Part shown: in pieces, positions 33,673 through 40,147 of the stretch
Layout of the letters: every line of letters begins with the position of its first letter
How positions within the stretch are numbered: the stretch's first letter is position 1
From: CAYNOZ01 sp964398955
GTDB taxonomy: Archaea; Methanobacteriota_B; Thermococci; Thermococcales; CAYNOZ01
Direction of reading: 5' to 3'
Length of the DNA: 40,147 nucleotides
NCBI GenBank assembly: GCA_964398955.1
Contig: CAYNOZ010000005.1
Location: forward strand, 1-40,147
Made by a program: the position numbers and the translations under genes
The notes under the pieces: generated by a model
Seen by the model: the letters and a program-made list of their open reading frames with translations, nothing else
Told to the model about the DNA's origin: nothing
Databases searched by the model: none

Positions 33673-34185
33673 ATTTCTGAAATAAGTGAGGTAGAATCTT
33701 TTATATTGGTTACTCATCCTTCTCATCGTAGATATGATGCTGAATGGGAGATCGAATGGGCTTTAGAGGGTATGGATTATACGATAATTGAATCTGATTA
33801 TTATGGAGTATTGTTAGTAGATATAAGTTCTGAAAAAGTTCTTGATGCATTTCAAAGAATTAAGGATTTTGAGACAACTTCTATTTTTCATGTAATTCCT
33901 TTAAATTATGTTGTGGATTCGAATATTTCTGATATAAAGTCTGTTGCGGTTAAATTATGTGATGGGATTAGTGAGGTTGACAAGTTTGCTGTAAGGTGTA
34001 ATCGGAGGGGTAATAAATTAGATTCTAGTAAGGAAGTTGAGAGAAAGGTTGGAGCTTTAGTTGTTGAGGAGACTAATGCAGAAGTTGATTTGGAGGATCC
34101 AGATTTTTACGTTAATATTGAAGTTTTAGGGAGTAAAACTGGTGTTGGATTATCTGAAGAAAGACTTAGAAAAACTACTAAATAA
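33673..34185 (+). CDS. THUMP-domain protein, apparent ATT start
   Basis: 170 residues if ATT 33673 is used. It reads ISEISEVESFILVTHPSHRR, where ESFILVTH forms the first strand of a THUMP RNA-binding domain; the TTG at 33706 would cut into that strand and has no ribosome binding site at a usable distance. AGGGGAG (33662-33668) lies four bases before ATT. The middle, FAVRCNRRGNKLDSSKEVER, is the THUMP core, and VNIEVLGSKTGVGL closes it. The layout is that of Tan1/THUMPD1-like proteins, which help acetylate cytidine in tRNA, but the partner enzyme is not in the window. Confidence 0.72.
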   Translation: MSEISEVESFILVTHPSHRRYDAEWEIEWALEGMDYTIIESDYYGVLLVDISSEKVLDAFQRIKDFETTSIFHVIPLNYVVDSNISDIKSVAVKLCDGISEVDKFAVRCNRRGNKLDSSKEVERKVGALVVEETNAEVDLEDPDFYVNIEVLGSKTGVGLSEERLRKTTK

Positions 34186-34241
34186 AAGTAGATTTTATTT
34201 TTTTCAAGGTTTTAAGTAACAAAATTTTTAGAGGTTATAAT

Positions 34242-34748
34242 ATGGGTAGTGAAGAGCATAAAGATTCGGCTCCTATGGAGTTAGATTTTTCTGTTATAAC
34301 AGTTAGTGATTCTTTGAGTAGAGGTGAGCGTGAGGATAATTCTGGGGATTTGATTTCGGAGGAGATGAGTGATAAGGGACATAATTTAGTGGAGAGAGTT
34401 CAGATTCCGGATGAAGAAATGTATATTCTTAAGGAGATTTCCAGAATTTTAGTAGATTTTGATGTGGATGTTATTATTACGACTGGTGGTACAGGAATTT
34501 CTGAGAGAGATAAAACGATTGAAACTCTTCGAAAAATTTTTGACAAGGAAATTGAAGGGTTTGGAGAACTTTTTAGAAAGTATAGTTACGATGAAGTTGG
34601 TACTGCTACCGTTCTTTCCCGAGCCTCAGCTGGTGTTGTCGATGGTGCTGTTATTTATAGTTTACCGGGTAGTGTAAACGCTGTGTCAACAGGTATGAAG
34701 ATCATTAAATCTGAAGCCCCGCACATGACGAAACATTTGAAAGACTAG
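34242..34748 (+). CDS. moaB: Molybdopterin adenylyltransferase-like protein MoaB
   Basis: 168 residues of the MoCF-biosynthesis (MoaB/Mog) family: VITVSDSLSRGE, then VIITTGGTGISERD, the nucleotide/pterin-binding loop, and LPGSVNAVSTGMK near the end. In archaea MoaB adenylylates molybdopterin before metal insertion by MoeA, giving Mo or W cofactor. An acidic N-terminal extension of about 15 residues is present. GAGG lies before ATG 34242. The moeA gene follows after six bases, so the two act in one pathway and one transcript. Confidence 0.9.
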   Translation: MGSEEHKDSAPMELDFSVITVSDSLSRGEREDNSGDLISEEMSDKGHNLVERVQIPDEEMYILKEISRILVDFDVDVIITTGGTGISERDKTIETLRKIFDKEIEGFGELFRKYSYDEVGTATVLSRASAGVVDGAVIYSLPGSVNAVSTGMKIIKSEAPHMTKHLKD

Positions 34749-34754
34749 AGGAAG

Positions 34755-35993
34755 GTGAATAAACTGTATAATGGATTAACTAAGTATCAAAAGGCAATGA
34801 AAATAATTCTAGATGATGTAGAAACAATTAAATCAGAGAAAATCTTATTAGAAAATGGTTTAAACAGGGTTCTAAGAGAAAATATTTATTCTCCAATAGA
34901 TCTACCACCCTTTGACAGATCAGCAATGGACGGATTCGCCGTCAAATCTAAATACACATTCAAAGCAAATGAAGAACCAATAACGCTCAAGAAATCTGAA
35001 GACACAATAACACCAGGCAAAAAATATGAAAAAAAATTAGAAGAAAAAGAAGCAGTAGAAATAACAACTGGAGCATTGATGCCGAAAAATAAAGATTCAG
35101 TAATAAAGACAGAAGAAGTAGAGATCCTAGAAAATAAAATAGTGATAAATGACCCAGTATCACCTGGAAAAAATGTATCAAAAAAAGGAGAGGACCTTAA
35201 AAAAGATCAAAAAGTATTAAACGAAGACAAAACCTTAAAACCGCAAGATCTAGCAATTCTAAAATCAATAGGAAAAGAAAAAATAAACACATCCAAAAAA
35301 CCGAAGATAGGAATAATAGCAACAGGAAACGAATTAATAAAAGAGTGGAGCCAAGATACAGAACCCGGAAAAATAGTAGATATAAACTCAATACTAATAC
35401 AAAACTTAGCAATAAAAAAGAATTTAACTCCTAAAAAATACGGAATATACCCAGACCAAAAAGAAAAAATAAAGAAAATACTTAAAAAATCAATAAAAGA
35501 AAACGATATAACAATAATCACCGGAGGAAGCTCAAAAAGCAAAGTAGACATACCACCAAAGATACTGAACATGAAAGTCCATGGAATAAACATAAGACCA
35601 GGAAAAGCCTTCGGATACTCAAAACTAAACCAAAAACCAGTATTCACAGTATCAGGATACCCAGTAGCAGCAATGATACAATTCAAATCAATAATAGAAC
35701 CATATACACACAACTTAATAAGAAACAAAAACTACACACTAAAACAAATCCTGAACAAAAAGCAACAAACAAAGAAAACATATAAAACAAAAACCAAAAT
35801 AAACTCAGTACTAGGAAGAAGACACTATATCCGAGTAAAAATAGATAAAAAAACCAACAAAATCGAACCAATAAAGAAAAAAGGTAGCGGAATAATTTCA
35901 TCCCTCACCCAATCAGATGGATACATCATAATCCCCGAAGACTCCGAAGGATATAAAGAAGGGGAAGAAGTAGAACTCATCCCATGGTATTAA
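34755..35993 (+). CDS. moeA: Molybdopterin molybdenumtransferase MoeA
   Basis: 412 residues from GTG 34755. Signatures: LPPFDRSAMDGFAV near residue 60, ITTGALMPKNKDSV, IGIIATGNELI, ITGGSSKSKVD and FTVSGYPVAAMIQF, covering domains I to III, plus a C-terminal domain IV with LGRRHYIRVK. It inserts molybdate or tungstate into adenylated molybdopterin. The start is uncertain: GTG 34755 lies inside GGAAGGTGA, so CTG 34764, five bases after GGTGA, could also serve; no ATG is available in frame near there. The 3' half is strongly A/C-biased with many Lys codons. Confidence 0.9.
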   Translation: MNKLYNGLTKYQKAMKIILDDVETIKSEKILLENGLNRVLRENIYSPIDLPPFDRSAMDGFAVKSKYTFKANEEPITLKKSEDTITPGKKYEKKLEEKEAVEITTGALMPKNKDSVIKTEEVEILENKIVINDPVSPGKNVSKKGEDLKKDQKVLNEDKTLKPQDLAILKSIGKEKINTSKKPKIGIIATGNELIKEWSQDTEPGKIVDINSILIQNLAIKKNLTPKKYGIYPDQKEKIKKILKKSIKENDITIITGGSSKSKVDIPPKILNMKVHGINIRPGKAFGYSKLNQKPVFTVSGYPVAAMIQFKSIIEPYTHNLIRNKNYTLKQILNKKQQTKKTYKTKTKINSVLGRRHYIRVKIDKKTNKIEPIKKKGSGIISSLTQSDGYIIIPEDSEGYKEGEEVELIPWY

Positions 35994-36030
35994 ATATTTT
36001 GCTTACAATTTTTCAATTGGAGGTTTAATA

Positions 36031-37251
36031 ATGAAAGCTATTGTACTCACTGGAGGTTTTGGAACTAGATTAAGGCCGATGACTTTTACAAGACCTAAAC
36101 CAATGGTTCCTGTATTAGGAAAGCCTAATTTAGGGTATATACTTGACGGATTAGAAAACACAAAAAGTGTAGATGAAGTATTAATATCACTACATTACAT
36201 GAAACCAGAGATAAAGGATTACATTGATAATGAATTTTCAGATTATGGAAAAGAGATTACCTACGTTGAGGATGAATATCCTTTAGAAACTGGTGGTTCT
36301 GTAAAAAATGCTGCAAAAAATATTGATGAAGATGAACCTTTTTTAGTTGTTTATGGTGATGTATTTACTAATATGGATTATCAGAAGTTAATAGATTCTC
36401 ATGGAGGAAGTGATTTAACCTTAGCAGTTACAAAAGTCTACGATCCTGAGAGATATGGAGTGGTAAAGGTTGAAGATGGGAAGATCGTTGACTTTGTGGA
36501 AAAACCTTCCAGTCCTGAAAGAAATTTGGTAAGTGCAGGAATCTTTGTAATGGAACATTCTAAATTGGATTTAATAGAGGATGGGGAAGAAGTTTCAATG
36601 GAGAGGGAAGTTCTTCCTAAAATTAAGATGAATGCCTACAGAATTCCAAAAGAAGAGTATTGGATGGATCTTGGAACTCCTAGAGATTATAAAAGCGCTC
36701 ATAAGATAGCTTTAGATAATATGTATGAAAATGATTCTCACATACATTCTGAGTCAGAGATACCTGATGACGCAACTGTAAGGGGTCCAGTTTACATTGG
36801 TGAAGATGTTGAGTTCGGTGAAGGAGTTGAAATAGGGAGATATACTTTTATTGGGGATAATGTTAAGCTGGATAATAGAGCAAGAGTTAATGAATCGATT
36901 ATTCTTAGAAGGTCGGATATAGGGCCTGAATCTCAAATAAAGGACTCTATATTATGTGAGGGAGTTAAAATTAATAGAGATGTAATAGTGAAGGAGAATG
37001 CTATTTTAGGTGATTTTGCTCAGGTATTTGATGAGAAAGTGGTTTATGGTGGTCGTATAGGTCCTTGGAAGAAGGTGGAGGAAAGTTTAGGTTATATCAG
37101 GATTAAGGTGGATCCGGATAAAGTTAGACCTGATAGAACTCCTAGTAAATGTCCTTTAGGACTTTCAGAATGTGTTTATGAGAAATATAAGGGAATTGCA
37201 GCAGAAAAGCCACCATGCGATGAGTGTATGGAAAATCAATGGTTATTCTAG
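36031..37251 (+). CDS. Sugar-1-phosphate nucleotidyltransferase with hexapeptide domain and Cys-rich tail
   Basis: 406 residues. N-terminal nucleotidyltransferase: LTGGFGTRLRPMTFTRPKPMVPVLGKP, then VVYGDVFTNMDY with the metal-binding Asp, VEKPSSP and EYWMDLGTP. About 240-345 is a left-handed beta-helix of hexapeptide repeats (IGEDVEFGEGVEIG, YTFIGDNVKL). This is the archaeal layout of enzymes making NDP-glucose or GDP-mannose; the sugar and nucleotide are not fixed by these motifs. The last 35 residues contain four Cys (KCPLGLSEC and CDEC), a possible zinc site not usual for this family. GGAGG precedes the ATG. Unlike most plus-strand genes here, its 3' end is G/T-ending. Confidence 0.85.
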   Translation: MKAIVLTGGFGTRLRPMTFTRPKPMVPVLGKPNLGYILDGLENTKSVDEVLISLHYMKPEIKDYIDNEFSDYGKEITYVEDEYPLETGGSVKNAAKNIDEDEPFLVVYGDVFTNMDYQKLIDSHGGSDLTLAVTKVYDPERYGVVKVEDGKIVDFVEKPSSPERNLVSAGIFVMEHSKLDLIEDGEEVSMEREVLPKIKMNAYRIPKEEYWMDLGTPRDYKSAHKIALDNMYENDSHIHSESEIPDDATVRGPVYIGEDVEFGEGVEIGRYTFIGDNVKLDNRARVNESIILRRSDIGPESQIKDSILCEGVKINRDVIVKENAILGDFAQVFDEKVVYGGRIGPWKKVEESLGYIRIKVDPDKVRPDRTPSKCPLGLSECVYEKYKGIAAEKPPCDECMENQWLF

Positions 37252-37297
37252 TATTCAACTTCTTTCTCTAAAATTAGTTTTTTTTCTTGGTAGGGGT

Positions 37298-37711
37298 TCA
37301 GATATCTGGGACGAATGATATTTCCCATCCTTTTTTTGATTCTTCAATATTCATCATATGGTAGGTTATGGCTTTTACTTCTGTTCCTACTATGTGTTTT
37401 TCTGTGTTGAATTCTTCTCCTTTACATGTTGCTTTGAGCTTATTGTTTTCTATTTCTACTTTGAATTTGGAGAAAATTAATCTTTTTGTATCGAATTTTA
37501 TTATTATTTCTTCTAGCCATTCGTATAGGAGGGCTTGTATGTTTTCTGCTTCTGCTTTTATTTGAATTTGTTTAGTTGGTTCTACTTGTTCTGTGTTAGT
37601 TATTATGTTTGTTATTCCTAGTGCTGAGTTTTCGAATGCTTCTTCGATGTTTTTTCCGTATGCTTTGATTCCTATGTCTGCTGTGTGTTCGAAAAATTCG
37701 TATTTTTTCAT
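37298..37711 (-). CDS. Archease (RtcB ligase activator)
   Basis: 137 residues. It begins KYEFFEHTADIGIKAYG, the conserved archease N-terminus with the metal-binding Asp, then FENSALGI, LLYEWLEEII and a final EVKAITYHMM segment with the C-terminal metal site. Archease speeds up guanylylation of the tRNA ligase RtcB, needed after tRNA intron removal; no RtcB gene is in this window. It stands alone, convergent with the sugar nucleotidyltransferase. Codon ends are A/C-rich. Confidence 0.92.
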   Translation of the reverse strand: MKKYEFFEHTADIGIKAYGKNIEEAFENSALGITNIITNTEQVEPTKQIQIKAEAENIQALLYEWLEEIIIKFDTKRLIFSKFKVEIENNKLKATCKGEEFNTEKHIVGTEVKAITYHMMNIEESKKGWEISFVPDI

Positions 37712-37810
37712 CTTATTTACCTTTTTTAGAAGTATTTGGTTTTTAGAATATGGTTTTTTGGGTTATGATTTTGAAAAAAAGGGATAAGAAGGTAGAGATT
37801 TGGAATTAGT

Positions 37811-40135
37811 TTAGTTTCTTTTATCTTCGAGTAGTATTCTTTGTTCTTCTCTTGCTACTACTTTTCTTATTGAGTTTACTGCGTCTGGATTTGCTGAGAG
37901 GCTGTCTATTCCGTATCTTACTAGGTGTTTTGCCATTTCTGGGTCGCTTGCTGCTTGTCCGCATATTGATGATTCTACGTCGTGTTCGTTGCATTTTTTG
38001 ATTACTCTTTCCATTAGGCTTAGTACTGCTGGGTGTTTTTCGTTGTAGAGTTTTGCCACGTTTTCGTTGTTTCTGTCTACTGCTAGTGTGTATTGTGTTA
38101 GGTCGTTGGTTCCGAATGATACGAAGTCTATTCCTTCTTCTATGAATTTTTCTATTGTTAGTGCTGCAGCTGGTATTTCGATCATCATTCCGAATTCTAG
38201 GTCTTCGTGCGGTTCTAGTCCTACTTCTTTTGCTATTTCTTTAGCTTTTGTTAGTTGGTCTACGTTTGCTACTAGTGGTAGCATTATTCCGATGTTTTCG
38301 TATCCTTCATCTTTTATTAATGATTTTATTGCTTTGAATTCGGTTTTCAGTAGTTCTGGTCTGTCCATTTCTCTTCTTATTCCTCTCCATCCTAGCATGG
38401 GGTTGTGTTCTTCTGGTTCGTCTTCCCCTCCTTCAAGTTCCTTGAATTCGTCTGTTGGTGCATCGAGAGTTCTATACCAGATTCTTCTTGGATAAAAGGC
38501 ATCTGCCACCTCTCCAATACCATCTTTCAGGCTTTCTATCAATTTATCTTCTTCCCCTCTTTGTAGGAAGTATTGAGGATGTTTTCCTATACCAAGAACC
38601 ATGTGTTCAGCTCTAAGTAATCCTACTCCATCGGCACCTGTTTCTGCCGCTTTCTCCGCCGCTTCTGCAATACTAATATTTACCTTTATCTCGGTTGCTG
38701 TTACTGGTTGTGGAGCTTGTGCAACCACTTCTTTAGTTTCTGTTTCCTTTTCTTCTACTGCTTCTCTTCCTTCGTATACGGTACCCTTCTCACCGTCAAC
38801 TGTAATAATTTTACCAGATTCTAAGACTTTCGTAGCTTCATCAGTTCCAACTATACAAGGTATTCCTAATTCTCTGGAAACTATAGCAGCATGAGAAGTT
38901 CTTCCACCCTCATCAGTTACAATAGCTGAAGCTCTCTTCATTGCCGGAACCATATCTGGATTAGTCATCGTTGTAACCATAACATCTCCTTCTTTAACCT
39001 TACTAATCTCATCAACTGTCTCAACTTTAACTACTTTACCGCTACCTCTACCTGGAGACGCACCAAGACCTTTAACCAAAACTTCTCCTAATCCTTCAGA
39101 TTCTTCCATTTTTTCTTCCTCTTCATCCTCTCCTTTTTCTTCTAAAGTTGTAACGGGTCTGGATTGAACAATTTGTAATTCATCAGTATCCGTATCGTAT
39201 GCCCATTCAATATCTTGAGGAGCATTGTAATGATCTTCAATTTTTATTCCTATTTCAGCAAGTTTCTTAATTTTTTCATCATCTAAACATTCCTTTTCAA
39301 CGTACTCTTCCCCTAATTGATCTTCAGTATCAACTTTTACTGTTCCAACACCTTTCTCAGGATCCCTTACTATCATAATCTTCTTTTTAGCTATATGTTT
39401 ATCCTTAATATTTAGATTTTCTTTGTCAACGATATATTCATCAGGGGATACTGCGCCACTTACTACAGATTCTCCAAGTCCCCAACTTGCATTTATCATG
39501 ATCTCGCTAGTATCGTTGTTAGCTGGATTAGCTGTGAACATAACACCGGCAGTTTCTGAATTAACCATTTTCTGGACAACAGCGCTTAAATAAACTTTAG
39601 AATGATCAAATCCTTGTCTTTCCCTGTAATAAGTAGCTCTAGTAGTCCATAGAGAAGCCCAACATTTCTGCACAGAATCGAGAAGAGAATCAACACCGCT
39701 TATATCTAAATAAGTTTCTTGCTGACCAGCGAAAGATGCATCAGGAAGATCCTCTGCTGTTGCAGAACTTCTAACAGCAGTATAAACATCATCCTTACCA
39801 TACCTCTCATTCATCTCCTCATAAGCATTAACAATCTCATCCCTAATATCATCAGGCATCTCCGTACTCTTAATAAGATTTCTAATCTTCTTAGCAGTAT
39901 CATTCAACTTATCAGAATCTTCATAATCCTCAACATCATCAATTAATTCCATAATCTTGTCTTGAATACCAGTTTCACTAACAAAAACCTCGTAAGCATC
40001 CGCAGTAACACAAAATCCGGACGGCACAGGAATACCAGCGTTAGTCATCTCCCCCAAGTTAGCACCCTTACCACCAACAAGTTCTACATCATCACCATCC
40101 AAATCTTCAAACCATTGTATATAATCATAATCCAT
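37811..40135 (-). CDS. ppsA: Phosphoenolpyruvate synthase (pyruvate, water dikinase)
   Basis: 774 residues, the usual length. The N-terminal ATP-grasp/pyruvate-binding domain starts with VELVGGKGANLGEMTNAGIPVPSGFCVT and has VRSSATAEDLPDASFAGQQE. The central swivelling domain has GGRTSHAAIVSRELG with the phosphorylated His near residue 415. The C-terminal PEP/pyruvate-binding barrel has MIEIPAA, FVSFGTNDLTQYTLAVDRNN and SSICGQA with the catalytic Cys. An acidic linker (about 335-350, runs of E/D) fits a halophile. It makes PEP from pyruvate and ATP for gluconeogenesis. The start ATG lies four bases after GGGGTGA. Its codons run from GGT/GCT/ATT-rich at the 5' end to GGA/GCA/ATA/GAC-rich at the 3' end, the clearest case of the strand trend in the window. 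Confidence 0.95.
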   Translation of the reverse strand: MDYDYIQWFEDLDGDDVELVGGKGANLGEMTNAGIPVPSGFCVTADAYEVFVSETGIQDKIMELIDDVEDYEDSDKLNDTAKKIRNLIKSTEMPDDIRDEIVNAYEEMNERYGKDDVYTAVRSSATAEDLPDASFAGQQETYLDISGVDSLLDSVQKCWASLWTTRATYYRERQGFDHSKVYLSAVVQKMVNSETAGVMFTANPANNDTSEIMINASWGLGESVVSGAVSPDEYIVDKENLNIKDKHIAKKKIMIVRDPEKGVGTVKVDTEDQLGEEYVEKECLDDEKIKKLAEIGIKIEDHYNAPQDIEWAYDTDTDELQIVQSRPVTTLEEKGEDEEEEKMEESEGLGEVLVKGLGASPGRGSGKVVKVETVDEISKVKEGDVMVTTMTNPDMVPAMKRASAIVTDEGGRTSHAAIVSRELGIPCIVGTDEATKVLESGKIITVDGEKGTVYEGREAVEEKETETKEVVAQAPQPVTATEIKVNISIAEAAEKAAETGADGVGLLRAEHMVLGIGKHPQYFLQRGEEDKLIESLKDGIGEVADAFYPRRIWYRTLDAPTDEFKELEGGEDEPEEHNPMLGWRGIRREMDRPELLKTEFKAIKSLIKDEGYENIGIMLPLVANVDQLTKAKEIAKEVGLEPHEDLEFGMMIEIPAAALTIEKFIEEGIDFVSFGTNDLTQYTLAVDRNNENVAKLYNEKHPAVLSLMERVIKKCNEHDVESSICGQAASDPEMAKHLVRYGIDSLSANPDAVNSIRKVVAREEQRILLEDKRN

Positions 40136-40147
40136 TCATTCACCCCA

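Overview
The window reads as chromosomal DNA of an AT-rich euryarchaeon, probably a salt-in halophile and possibly a methanogen relative. It encodes an archaeal mevalonate module with DUF35 protein, archaeal-type tRNAs, archaemetzincin, archease, a DacZ-type c-di-AMP synthase, a korDABC-type 2-oxoacid:ferredoxin oxidoreductase and an MptE-type pterin pyrophosphokinase. Ribosome binding sites are of the GGAGGTGA kind and promoters look TATA-like. Many proteins are rich in Asp/Glu, as in salt-in halophiles. A Methanonatronarchaeia-like source would fit, but that is inference; no rRNA or mcr gene is present to settle it.

Layout. (1) 1-3022: the end of an old-yellow-enzyme oxidoreductase, an unknown small protein, and a two-gene sodium/solute symporter unit. 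(2) 3268-7477: a class II HMG-CoA reductase, then HMG-CoA synthase, acetyl-CoA acetyltransferase and the DUF35 scaffold protein, which together lead from acetyl-CoA to mevalonate. (3) 7725-13864: a nucleoside-type BMP/ABC importer (lipoprotein, double ATPase, two permeases) followed by a nucleoside/base-deaminase-like amidohydrolase. (4) 13891-21042, minus strand: a second old-yellow-enzyme protein, and a TAXI-TRAP transporter whose binding protein carries two copies of the ligand-binding domain that are identical over 884 bp. (5) 21043-26300: a tryptophanase/tyrosine phenol-lyase, an extreme A/C-only intergenic tract, a poorly coding stretch with a scaffold gap, a DUF3887-YhfC membrane protein behind a 19-bp palindrome, and a decayed operon of small membrane proteins with an XRE regulator. 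(6) 26370-32381: tRNA-Glu, dacZ and tRNA-Gln on the minus strand, then korDABC, archaemetzincin and mptE. (7) 32455-40135: GNAT and Lrp-RAM pair, THUMP protein, moaB, moeA, a sugar nucleotidyltransferase, archease and PEP synthase.

How the genes fit together: uptake systems for nucleosides, an organic acid or amino acid (TRAP) and another sodium-coupled solute feed central metabolism. 2-oxoacid:ferredoxin oxidoreductase and PEP synthase link acetyl-CoA, pyruvate and PEP to biosynthesis. The mevalonate genes supply lipid precursors. moaB, moeA and mptE serve molybdenum/tungsten cofactor and pterin synthesis.

The most unusual signals are the homogenised tandem duplication in the TAXI protein, kilobase-scale alternation of G/T-rich and A/C-rich strand composition through genes and spacers alike, and two genes (a nucleoside permease and a THUMP protein) that seem to start at ATT behind good Shine-Dalgarno sequences.
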